A stretch of 64,000 nucleotides of DNA from Candidula unifasciata (lineage: Eukaryota > Mollusca > Gastropoda > Stylommatophora > Geomitridae). Positions 1 to 9,455 of the stretch are shown here, piece by piece. The notes below the pieces were generated by a model. It saw only the letters and a list, made by a program, of their open reading frames with translations, was not told the origin of the DNA and searched no databases. The translations under genes were made by a program, and so were the position numbers. Every line of letters starts with the position of its first letter. Position 1 is the first letter of the stretch. Location of the stretch: the NCBI GenBank assembly GCA_905116865.2, contig CAJHNH020000218.1:167501-231500 (forward strand). The letters run 5' to 3'.

Positions 1-81
<81 letters not shown>

Positions 82-88
82 GTCTGTC
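1..88. repeat. (TATC)n microsatellite at the window edge
   Basis: Near-perfect TATC repeats from the first base to about 80, then TGTC variants. It probably continues outside the window. Confidence 0.95.
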
Positions 89-141
89 GGTCCGTACCTT
101 TCTTGTAATTGTTTGATCATACGTTTAAAGGGCTTCTACAG

Positions 142-339
142 TAGTGGTTCTCAAACTTTCTAATGCTGCGACCCTTCAATAGAGTTCCTCATGTTGTGGC
201 AATCACCCAGCCATACAATCATTTTCGCTGCTACTTCATAACTTCAGTGAATATGTGTTTTCCGATGGTCTTTGACGACCCCTTTGAAAGGGTCGTTCGA
301 CCCCTAAATGATTCGAGAACAACAGTTTGAGAACCGCTG
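142..339 (-). mobile_element. SPIN-like hAT miniature transposon
   Basis: The ends form hAT-type inverted repeats (TAGTGGTTCTCAAAC at the left, GTTTGAGAACCGCTG at the right). The flanking 8-mers, TTCTACAG and TTCTACGT, match at six of eight positions, as an aged hAT target duplication. Read on the minus strand, the inside carries GACCATCGGAAAACACATAT, GGTCGAACGACCCTTTCA and CACAACATGAGGAACT, which from memory match the non-autonomous SPIN (Space Invader) hAT family. No ORF. The family assignment needs a database comparison. Confidence 0.75.
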
Positions 340-379
340 TTCTACGTCGACACGAAATGACAATAGCCAATGTTGTCCA

Positions 380-720
380 TCAAGCCATAGATTCTTCTTC
401 TGCTTCTTCACTTCCTCTTTTACCGCTGTGGGTGTAGAGGGAGATATAAGGTTCTGTTTCTAGCTCTTCTGGCTGCCTCGACCATAGGCACATCGTGCTG
501 TTGTAGAGTTTCTCTGATGTTATCCTTCCATCTTGTTCTTTGTCTACCTCGTGCTCTACGTCCTTCTTCTCTTTCCATGTATGCTTTGAATGGTATGGTG
601 TCACAAGGCATTCTCTCTAAGTGGGCAAACTATTTCACTTGCTGTCTTCGTATGTAATTTAGAATTGGTTCTGTGCCGACTTGTTCTCTTATGATCTCAT
701 TCCTGATCTTATCTCTTATG
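380..720 (-). mobile_element. LINE 3'-end fragment
   Basis: The minus strand encodes the C-terminal tail typical of a non-LTR retrotransposon polyprotein: GRQRTRWKDNIRETL followed by AARRARNRTLYL. It is 5'-truncated with no reverse transcriptase core. Confidence 0.7.
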
Positions 721-928
721 GTCTTTCCTACAGCCCTTCTCGGACATCTCATTTCCGTGGTTACTAATTTTCTTTTATGGTTTGTTGTGAGTGACCATGT
801 CTGGCACTGGTAGCACAGAGTTGGAATAAAAAAGCCATGGATTGCAAACAGTTTCTCCCCACAACTCTTAACGGCAGTAGTGGAAATTGATGATGATGGA
901 TAATGATTGATTGATCGTACGTTTTATA

Positions 929-1150
929 AGAGCTGCCGTAGGGTAGCGGTGGCACTAGACGTTCGCCTGCGGATCCAAAGGTCGTAGATTCAAATCTGAC
1001 TAGAGCCTTATCTGGGTTTTTGTATGACCATGGCTCCCAGATCGACCCACCCTTAAAAGAGTACCAGGTAAAGTGCTGGAAAGTAAAGGCGACCGGCATC
1101 ATGTTGAATGTTCTATAAAAGCTGGGTCTTGGACTATACCACCAAAATAT
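929..1150 (+). mobile_element. tRNA-derived SINE, family A (degenerate copy)
   Basis: A tRNA-like head (GTAGCGGTGGCACTAGACG; B-box-like GGTCGTAGATTCAAATC) is followed by the family A body (GGCTCCCAG, then CGACCCACC) and ends in TCTATAAAA. Confidence 0.75.
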
Positions 1151-1200
1151 CGGAAGTGGCAAAGAAGATTCTGTAAACGTTTCATACTATTTCAAGTACT

Positions 1201-1201
<1 letters not shown>

Positions 1202-1231
<30 letters not shown>

Positions 1232-1364
1232 AGGGGTGGGGGGCATTAAGCGTATGATGAAAATAACAGTGATTATTATCATCATCATTATCATCCTTGT
1301 GTACTTTAGGCTTAAGTCCCATCAAGGCTCCGCAGAAATATCGCCCCCCCCCCCCCCCCCACGA
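1202..1364. repeat. Poly-G and poly-C tracts
   Basis: A G run of about 30 at 1202-1231 and a C run of about 17 from 1345 flank ATC-rich DNA. Long G/C homopolymers recur across the window. Confidence 0.9.
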
Positions 1365-1600
1365 TTTCTTTGACGTGGCACCGCTGTCTTTCCGTTGTGC
1401 AAATGACATATAGTAAACACCTACTTTCTGCGCTCCCGTCTGTTACAGAGCAGTTGGCATGTTCAGGTTTGACGGAGTTGTCATCTGTGACAGGTTTCAT
1501 TGCTGTCGCTTCACCTTGAGAATGTATGCAGCGAGGCACAAATTAATGGCTTGTAGAATTGAATTTAAAAAGCAAAGAAAATAAACAAGACAGATATAGA

Positions 1601-1880
1601 AATGCGGTGTCAGTGGCTTAGGTGTTGCGAGTCCGGCTCGTAATTCCAACGTAACACGATCGAAACCCACTGCTTACTGCGTGAGTTTTTATCATGGTAC
1701 GGAGCGTTGCAGGTCGATCCAGCCTAAAGTGGATACCAGAATGTATGTCTTGGGGAAGTAAAGACGGCCGGTGTAATGCTGACCACATTACCCACCTAGT
1801 GCCGATTAGTCTGTAACAATATTTGTGCTCTTCTCATTTGCCCGATGCGCCTAAAGGCGTGAAAAGGGATCTTAACTGTA
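1601..1880 (+). mobile_element. tRNA-derived SINE, family A variant
   Basis: Head GGTGTTGCGAGTCCGGCTCG with B-box-like ACGATCGAAACCC. The body includes GGTCGATCCAGCC and AGTAAAGACGGCCGG and ends at CGCCTAAAGGCGTGAAAAGG. The same variant is at 53965. Confidence 0.8.
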
Positions 1881-1934
1881 CATACAGAAATAATACAGGT
1901 AGGAACATTAGGTGGCAAGTGAAATTGTATAGTT

Positions 1935-2365
1935 ATCTCATCTCATCTCATCTTGAGCCTCTGGTAACTTGCGGTGTCGAAGTGAAGTATAATTTACAGT
2001 AAAGTGCCCGTTTCGTGCGTTTAGTACCAGGGACTCTGTAATTCCCCTTGTCCATCGTTTGCAAAGCCGGCCACTTTATCGCTTGTAGCCTGGTCTCTAC
2101 ATCATAACCTGCTGTGGTATACTGATTGCTGATATCCGCATTATATGACCAAACCATTTCACCTGTTGTCTTTAAATTAAATCAAGAGCTGCCGCCGCCT
2201 CCATTCTCCTTTGGATTTCATCATTCCTGGTCTTATCTCAAATTCTTAAATTAGAATCCTATCGTATGAATCTTTGTTTGAGTTCTCGTAATGTTTTATT
2301 TTGTCTTTTTTCTGTCATTGTCCAGGTCTGACATTGATAGCACAGGTTTTGGCATGGTGTAGTTG
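1935..2365 (-). mobile_element. LINE 3'-end debris
   Basis: Minus-strand frames show RLQAIKWPALQTMDKG-type LINE tail sequence, followed by 3' sequence shared with other LINE ends. Broken, no full domain. Confidence 0.45.
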
Positions 2366-2372
2366 CCTGTTC

Positions 2373-2627
2373 TGTATTAATATCTTACCCACAGATGACG
2401 TCACAGGACAGTCCAACATTTTAGAGGGTGGTAAGATTGGGTTTCCTGGCTTTCTAATGCCTTTAACGAACCCCAAAACATCTAGAACTGGCCCTAACCC
2501 CTACCCACCTACGTCCGACAAGAGAGTGCAGCCTAGGTCCCACGACTGGGTGCAGCCCTGATATATTAGACTGCCTCGTGACCTGTGGATTTCCCCTGTT
2601 TGTTTGGGGTAGGATATTATTAAAGCA
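2373..2627 (-). mobile_element. MITE with TGYTTTATTAATATCC-like ends (copy 1)
   Basis: Terminal inverted repeats TGTATTAATATCTTACCC and GGGGTAGGATATTATTAAAG enclose about 255 bp with GTGACGTCA-like and AGGCTGCA motifs shared with copies at 8491 and 58245. No coding capacity. Confidence 0.75.
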
Positions 2628-2629
2628 TA

Positions 2630-3035
2630 TAGTTGCCCAATAAAAGCAATAATTTCTTCTGATCTTTTTTGAGTAAAATACAATTCACGTCTGCGCCTTT
2701 TCTATGGTGATAAAAAACATCTCGGAAATGGCACTTGGAGTGAAAATAATTAAAATTCCATTTAGATGAATTTGGCGTAGTCTGAAAAACACAACAGCAA
2801 TCGACAAAGTTTTAGTAATTTTATACCAAGGTATCGTTGCAGAGTCATTCAATACTGCACCTGAAGTCCAGCATGATCAACAAATAGCCGTCTATTGATT
2901 GGCTTCCATTGATGTGTGCCAGTGAATACATGGCGCGATGTTTACCGTGACGCTTCAGTTGCCCCATGAGCTCCAAAGCATATTTGTAGATACAGTAAAC
3001 ATTCCTTTGCCTCTTTTTCATTTTAGGAGATACGA
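2630..3035. other. Unassigned AT-rich DNA
   Basis: No gene, exon or recognised repeat was seen here. Minus-strand LINE-end debris begins near 3040. Confidence 0.5.
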
Positions 3036-3039
3036 TATT

Positions 3040-3190
3040 TTACTTCTTGCTCTTCTGACCTTTCGAGCACAGACAGTTCGTATTATTATAGAGTTTCTTT
3101 GCTGTTATCTGTCAGTCCTAATCTATGTCCTTCACTTTTTTTAGTTTATGACTTGATTGGTATAACGTCACAATGCATTCTCTCTAAGTA
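3040..3190 (-). mobile_element. LINE 3'-end fragment
   Basis: It shares the motif run of the 380 and 15298 copies (GTAGAGTTTCTCTG-like, then a segment ending ATTCTCTCTAAG), in degraded form, and abuts the TTC array. Confidence 0.5.
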
Positions 3191-3195
3191 GGCAA

Positions 3196-3493
3196 ATTAT
3201 TTCTTCTTCTTTTTCTTCTTCTTTCTTCTTCTTCTTCTTCTTCTTCTTCTACTTTTTTCTTCTTCTTCTTCTTCTTCTTCTTCTTCTTTTTCTTCTTCTT
3301 TTTCTTCTTCTTCTTCTTCTTCTTCTTCTTCTTCTTTTTCTTCTGCTTCTTCTTCTTCTTCTTCTTCTTCTTCTTCTTCTTCTTCTTCTTCTTCTTCTTC
3401 TTCTTCTTCTTCTTCTTCTTCTTCTTCTTCTTCTTCTTCTTCTTCTTCTTTTTCTTCTTCTTCTTCTTCTTCTTCTTCATCTTCTTCTTCTTC
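3196..3493. repeat. (TTC/GAA)n array, about 300 bp
   Basis: Nearly uninterrupted TTC repeats. On the minus strand it is a GAA tract that directly continues the 3' end of the retroposon copy at 3494-3755. Long Glu or Lys frames here are repeat translations. Confidence 0.95.
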
Positions 3494-3755
3494 GCGTTCA
3501 CAAGCTGTAAACTCTGGCGGAAAGTTCTGGTTGTTCATCCACTTTTGGACTGCAGTCCTATTCCAGAACCAGAGTTTTGCGTATCTGACTCATGTGTATG
3601 CAGACTGCTGATTGCTTGTCTCTCAGGCAGATGTACTCCGATTTCGAAGGAAGCTCCCAATTAGTCGACTCTTACGACATTCTTTTGGGCAGACAGTAGG
3701 TCTATTATTGTTTTCCCTACAATAGGGCCCCGGAACCCACACGGGGAGGAAAATC
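3494..3755 (-). mobile_element. GAA-tailed retroposon (copy 1)
   Basis: A dispersed family recognised by GTAAACTCTGGCGGAAAGTT, then CAGGCAGATG and CCGGAACCCACACGGGGA. Read on the minus strand it ends GTGAACGCGAAGAAGAAG, so the GAA array is its tail. No ORF. Confidence 0.75.
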
Positions 3756-4244
3756 ATTTGATGTGCTGTTTTTGTGTGTAACTTAGAAGTGGCTCTGTGT
3801 CAACCTTTTCTCTCATGACCTGTTTTTTCTTATTTTAACTCTTTTGGTCACTCCTGCAGCCGGTCTTAGTCATCCTATTTCTATGGTCACTAGTTTACTT
3901 TTATTGTTTAAATTAAATGATCATGTCTGGCACAATAAATACTGAAGCAAATTATTTTAATCTTAGACAGAATCTTTACACACTGAAATGTTTTGCGTAT
4001 TCTTTGCAGGACTTGGCAGAAATAATCCCGCCATATTTAGTTGTTTGGTTTTTCCTAAGCAATAGTTTGCCATTGCCATCTGATCGGTCAACGTTCCTTG
4101 CATTTTGTCGACATCAACGCAAAGCGGTCTGTTGGAAAATCGCCTACAATTAGAATCTAACTGAGCATCTCAAAATAATAAAGTGTTAGCAATGATAAAA
4201 CCACATTCACTGACTTAACAAAATTATACACTTTAATTCTCGTC

Positions 4245-4735
4245 ATCCCCTTGTGAGATGCAATTTTTAGTTATTTTGAAGCCCTACATTGACTTTTGGG
4301 AGTCGCCGTGGCTGAGCGGCTAGACGCTCGCCGGGGATCGGAAGGTCGTGGGTTCGCTCCCTGGCGGGCTTTTGTCAAAAATGACCTTGGCTCCCAGGTC
4401 GACCCAGCCTTGAGTGGGTACCGGGTACAGTCCCGGGAAGTAAAGGCGGCCGGATGATATGGACCACATCACCCATCTTGTGCCGATGGTCTATAAAAAT
4501 ATAGGTCTAGCCCTATATGCCCTATACGCCTAAAGGCGTGGAAAAGGGTCCTTTACTTTACTTACTACATTGACTTTTTGCCGGGGCCCCTAAATATAGC
4601 CGGCCCTGAAATATGGTCTAACGGCTGAACGGGGTTTCCGGGACCTCTACACGGGTGATCCTCATCCGCAAGGTGACACTCTTTGTCACAGGTGTGTTTA
4701 TCGCTTGTGTGATGTCCTTGTGGGGTAGAACTTAC
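4245..4735 (+). repeat. Dispersed repeat G, interrupted by a SINE
   Basis: Two halves (4245-4297 and 4579-4735) are separated by a SINE. Landmarks are CCTTGTGAGATGC, GGTCTAACGGCTGAACG, GTGATCCTCATC and TTATCGCTTGTGTGATGTCC. Related copies are at 38165 (+) and 12640 (-). Confidence 0.75.
4298..4564 (+). mobile_element. Complete tRNA-derived SINE, family A, with target-site duplication
   Basis: The head has an A-box-like TGGCTGAGCGG and a B box, GGTCGTGGGTTCGC. The body runs through GGCTCCCAGGTCGACCCAGC and GTAAAGGCGGCCGG to CGCCTAAAGGCGTGGAAAAG and a CTTTA-rich tail. A 14-bp duplication, CTACATTGACTTTT, flanks it at 4284-4297 and 4565-4578. This is the best family A reference in the window. 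Confidence 0.92.
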
Positions 4736-4799
4736 ATACATACATACACTTTTATGTTTAAAAAATTTTATTGACCGTATACTTTACTCTAAGTTTACT

Positions 4800-5660
4800 C
4801 AGTATGCCATTAACAATGATGTGTCACACTGCGTACCCATCAGATACCATATCTGACAACTAGCCAAGTACGTTATGTTACGTTATCATAATCGACGTCA
4901 CTGCACATTGAATATTCCCATGCGTGGTCCGTCCTCTTTTGCAGCAGCCGCTCTGGAGTACCTCTACTAATGGTTTCCACGGGGAGCTGATTATAATGTA
5001 TCCTATCTCGGCATTGACTGCTTCACGGTGCTTTACTCCCATATGCCGTAATCGTGTTAATGTCAGAAATTCGTCATTATCCACTAACCTAGTCAGTTGA
5101 TATCGGCTCTGTTTCATTGTTCTTCCCATATGCGTTCCTGCATTACTTTCCAACTAGTCTGCTTGTTCGTTACCTTTCACGCCAGCTTCGCCAGGTATAT
5201 AGATACAGGTGAGGGAGGTCAAGTGCGACATTTCAATGCTTTCTACCCACTTAAAGCGCATTTTAGCAGGGCAGGCTGTTGACACAAATCTCACCTCCAG
5301 TACATATCTTAAAGTAAGATGTCATGTTCTCGTTCGGTGTCAGGTATGATCCAGGACTTTTGATGAAAGCATGCCTTTTGGTACTCCTGTACATCATGCA
5401 AGTTCCCTCTTTCACTAGCAACCAAATGAGAAGATTGAAACGTGGTGAACAGAGATGTTAAGATAAAGAAAAGAAGAATAAATCACGTCGAAAGAAAGAT
5501 TAAAACACGTTTCAAGAGAAGACTTAAACATTGTGAAAGAACAGATTAAAACGGGTTTAAAGAGAAAATTGAAATATGCTGGGACCAGTTTAAAACATTC
5601 AAGAAAAAAAAAAAGCAATTAAAATATGATGGAAGAAAAGACTAAAACACACTTGTTCTT
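4800..5660. other. Unassigned intergenic DNA
   Basis: No exon or clear transposon was recognised. 5400-5600 is a loose tandem of units like AGATTGAAACGTG and AGATTAAAACACG, read only in one minus-strand repeat frame. Confidence 0.5.
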
Positions 5661-5664
5661 TTTC

Positions 5665-7135
5665 TATTTCTTCTTCTTCTTCTTCTTCTTCTTCTTCTTC
5701 TTCTTCTTTTTCTTCTTCTTCTTCTTCTTCTTCTTCTTTCTTCTTCTTCTTCTTCTTCTTCTTTTTCTTCTTCTTCTTCTTCTTCTTCTTCTTCTTCTTC
5801 TTCTTCTTCTTCTTCTTCTTCTTCTTCTTCTTCTTCTTCTTCTTTTTCTTCTTCTTCTTCTTCTTCTTCTTCTTCTTCTTCTTCTTCTTCTTCTTCATCT
5901 TCTTTTATTTCTTCTTCTTCTTCTTCTTCTTCTTCTTCTTCTTCTTCTTCTTCTTCTTCTTCTTCTTCTTCTTCTTCTTCTTCTTCTTCTTTCTTCTTCT
6001 TCTTCTTCTTCTTTCTTTCTTCTTCTTCTTCTTCTTCTTCTTCTTCTTCTTCTTCTTCTTCTTCTTTCTTCTTCTTCTTCTTCTTCTTTCTTCTTCTTCT
6101 GCTTCTTCTTCTTCATCTTCTTCTTCTTTTTCTTTTTCTTCTTTTTCTTCTTTTTTTTCTTCTTCTTCTTTTTCTTTTTTTTCTTCTTCTTCTTTTTCTT
6201 CTTCTTTTTTTCTTCTTTTTTTCCTTCTTTTTCTTCTTCTTTTTTTCTTCTTTTTTATCCTTCTTCTTCTTCTTCTTCTTCTTCTTCTTCTTCTTCTTCT
6301 TCTTCTTCTTCTTCTTCTTCTTCTTCTTCTTCTTCTTCTTCTTCTTCTTCTTTTTCTTTATCTTCTTCTTCTTCTTCTTACATTTTTCCTCTTTTTCTTC
6401 TTCTTTTTCTTCTTTTTCTTCTTCTTTTTCTTCTTCTTCTTCTTCTTCTTCTTCTTCTTTTTCTTCTTCTTCTTCTTCTTCTTCTTCTTCTTCTTCTTCT
6501 TCTTCTTCTTCTTCTTCTTCTTCTTCTTCTTCTTCTTCTTCTTCTTCTTCTCTTCTTCTTCTTCTTCTTATTCTTTCTTATTTCTTTTTTTCTTTCCTCT
6601 GCTGCTTCTTTTTCTTTCTTTCTTCTTCTTCTTTTTTCTTCTTCTTCTTCTTCTTCTTCTTCTTCTTCTTCTTCTTCTTCTTCTTCTTCTTCTTCTTCTT
6701 CTTCTTCTTCTTCTTCTTCTTTTTTCTTCTTTCTTCTTCTACTTCTTCTTCTTCTTCTTTGTCTTCCTTTCTTTCTTTCTTCTTTTTTCTTCTTCTTCTT
6801 CTTCTTTCTTCTTCTTCTTCTTCTTCTTCTTCTTCTCCTCCTTCTTCTTCTTCTTCTTCTTCTTCTTCTTCTTCTTCTTCTTCTTCTTCTTCTTCTTCTT
6901 CTTCTTCTTCTTCTTCTTCTTCTTCTTCTTCTTCTTCTTCTTCTTCTTCTCCTCCTTTTTCTTCTTTTTCATCTTTTTCTTCTTCTTCTTTTCTTCTTCT
7001 TTTCTTCTTCTTCTTCTTCTTCTTCTTCTTTTTCTTCTTCTTCTTCTTCTTATTCTTCTTCTTTTCCTTCTTCTATTTCTTTTTCTTCTTCTTCTTCTTC
7101 TTCTTCTTCTTCTTCTTCTTCTTCTTCTTCTTCTT

Positions 7136-7166
<31 letters not shown>

Positions 7167-7325
7167 AATTTATTGTTCTTTTTCTTGTTTTTGTTTGTTC
7201 TTCTTTTCTTCTTCTTCTTCTTCTTCTTCTTCTTCTTCTTCTTCTTCTTCTTCTTCTTCTTTTTATTCTTCTTCTTTTTCTTCTTCTTCTTCTTTTTCTT
7301 CTGCTTCTTCTTCTACTCCTCCTTA
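5665..7325. repeat. Very long (TTC/GAA)n array, about 1.66 kb
   Basis: TTC repeats with local TTTTC, TTATTC and CTCC variants. It ends directly at the 3' end of the retroposon copy at 7326-7560, the same arrangement as at 3196. The long poly-Leu/Ser/Phe frames are artefacts of the repeat. Confidence 0.96.
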
Positions 7326-7560
7326 GCGTTTGCCGGCTGTAAACACTGGCGGACAGTCCAAGTTGGTCGTACACTTCTCGACTTAGCCTTATTTAAGAAC
7401 CCGAGTTTTGCTCATGTGTATATAGACTGCTGGTTCCTTGTCTTTCAGGCAGATGCTCTCCGATTTCTAAAGAAACACAACTCATCAGTTTTTTCTTAAG
7501 ACATTCTCGCTTGTTACGGGACCTGGATCTATTTCTCACAACCCCACGCCACAGAACCCC
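7326..7560 (-). mobile_element. GAA-tailed retroposon (copy 2)
   Basis: Same body as at 3494 (CTGTAAACACTGGCGGA, CAGGCAGATGCTCTCCGATT). Its minus-strand 3' end runs into the 1.66-kb GAA array. Confidence 0.72.
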
Positions 7561-7605
7561 CATGAAGAAGTTTAGGATTTGAAAGCTACAGATGTTGCAA
7601 GATCT

Positions 7606-7609
<4 letters not shown>

Positions 7610-7647
<38 letters not shown>

Positions 7648-8110
7648 AAACCACTTCTGCCGTTAAGCGACGTGGGAAGTAATAATTTGCGATCCAGTGC
7701 ACGTTGGCTGCGACTGGCTATTGTCATGCCTTGAGGGCGTAGAGTGTCTTTAATGTTGTTGATCCATGTTTTCTGCGGCCGTCCTTTTGCTCTTGTAGCT
7801 GATCTTCTGAGATGTAGTGCTTGTGATGGTATTTGATCTTGCGGCATTCTAACAAGATGGCCAAACCACTTGATCTGCTGTTTCTCGATGAATCTAGTAC
7901 AAGGTGTCGTTCCCACAATTTTCCTGATAGTTTCATTATTCACTCGATCTCGGATGGTTATGTTGGCTGCTTTTCTCAGGCACCTCATCTCGCAAGTGGT
8001 GATTTTGCGTATATGGGCTTTAGATAGTGTCCATGTTTGGCACTGGTAGCTTAATGTTGGAATGAATATGCTATTAATAATCTGTCTGTTTGCACTTATA
8101 GTTGCAAGAT
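7610..8110 (-). mobile_element. LINE C-terminal fragment with (GAT)n tail
   Basis: Minus-strand residues include IFIPTLSYQCQTW, IKWFGHLVRMP and GRPQKTWINNIKDTL, the usual end of a non-LTR reverse transcriptase polyprotein. The tail is the ATC/GAT microsatellite at 7610-7647. It is 5'-truncated, and the remaining frame is largely open. Confidence 0.85.
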
Positions 8111-8490
8111 CTCTTAGTGAAACCATAATAACAAAACATGTTTTTATGTGGCATCTCAACAGAGCAACACAGAAAACATGTTTATTAGGTACTCGACACA
8201 CAAAAAGAGTGAATAGAAAGCCACAACGACTTGGCAACAATTAATGAAACGGCCATTATCAATTTTATTAAATACCAAATTACAAAGAGGCTTGCAGAGA
8301 GTTGGTCACTTATCCCTGCTCTACCACTCAGTGTCTGAGGACAATAAAAGACTTCATCCTGTATTAATAGCCAAATCCAACAATGAGTTTCTACAGCGAA
8401 AACCTACTGACACGGAAACAATTAAACAATCTAAGGGACAAACTTCTAACTGGACAACACATGTACAGTAACTATTAATTGAGAAAACGG

Positions 8491-8755
8491 TGTTTTATTA
8501 ATATCCTACCCCAAGCATGGGAAATCCACAGGTCAAGGGACAGTCTGATATTTCAGGGGGTGGTAGATAGGCTGCATGCAGTAGTGGGACCTAGGCTGCA
8601 TGCATTCGTGGGACGTAGGTGAGTTAGGGTTAGGACCAGTTTTAGGTGTTTTAGGGGCGTTAAAAGCTTAAGAAAGCTGGTAAACCCAGTCTTACCACCC
8701 TCTAAAATGTTGGACTGTCCTGTGACGTCATCTGGGGTATGATATTAAAAAAGCA
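8491..8755 (+). mobile_element. MITE with TGNTTTATTAATATCC ends (copy 2), next to the lectin stop codon
   Basis: Starts TGTTTTATTAATATCCTACC and ends TGGGGTATGATATTAAAAA plus AGCA. It lies 9 bp beyond the lectin gene TAG. Its far end supplies an AATAAA on the minus strand (8499-8494) that could serve as a poly(A) signal for that gene. Confidence 0.78.
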
Positions 8756-8764
8756 TCAAGAAAA

Positions 8765-8916
8765 CTACAACTGACCCATAAAGCCCCAACACTCGGCGCC
8801 ACTTTTGTCGATGTCGTTTCTGCAGCTCCTGGCACAAGTGTTCAGGTCCCCATTGCTTGTTACTGCCGGAGTGTTCTTAAACGCATTTTTCTCCAGCGGC
8901 AGAAAGTAGCACTGGC
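8765..8916 (-). CDS. Lectin gene exon 5: Cys-rich PAN/apple-like C-terminus
   Basis: The acceptor is TTTTCTTTAG|GC. Phase 1 joins cleanly to exon 4 and gives IDEGQCYF. The 49 residues contain four cysteines (GQCYF, LNTCARSC, GAECWGF) in a spacing like the first part of a PAN/apple or similar module. The frame ends at a TAG at 8767-8765. A weak donor, G|GTCAGT at 8776, could instead lead to a further exon beyond a MITE that starts 9 bp past the stop. The domain looks shorter than usual, so the true 3' end is uncertain. Confidence 0.75.
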
Positions 8917-9422
8917 CTAAAGAAAACACATTGTTACAAACGTAGAAACATTCAAGAAAACACATTGTTGCGAAACGTAGAAACTTTGAAGAAAACACAG
9001 TTTTACAAACGTAGAAACATTGAAGAAAACACAGTTTTACAAACGTAGAAACATTGAAGAAAACATTGTTACAAACGGAGAAACACTGTAAGAAAACACA
9101 TTGTTACAAACGTAGAAACATTGAAGAAAACACATTGTTACAAACGTAGAAACATTGAAGAAAACACATTGTTACAAACGTAGAAACATTGAAGAAAACA
9201 CATTGTTGCAAACGCAGAAACATTAAAGTAGTTGACCTTTTTGTTTGTAAAAATGACAAAAGCGAAGAAGTAGTAGTAGTCGTTGTTGTTGTTGTTGTTG
9301 TTGTTGTTATTGTTGTTGTTGCTGTTGTTTTCGTCATAGTTCATGTAATGTTGGCGGTGGTCGGTAGCAGTAATAGCTGTGGTTGGTGCTGTAGTAGCAG
9401 CAGTAGTGGTGCTAGTGGTAGT

Positions 9423-9455
<33 letters not shown>

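Noticed and set aside
4311..4370. tRNA gene called from A- and B-box matches
   Set aside because: The cloverleaf is imperfect and continues into a SINE body with a target duplication; the same applies to the other tRNA-like heads.
5626..7499. Very long poly-Leu/Ser/Phe and Lys/Glu/Arg open frames
   Set aside because: They are translations of the TTC/GAA array; a trinucleotide repeat keeps frames open without selection.
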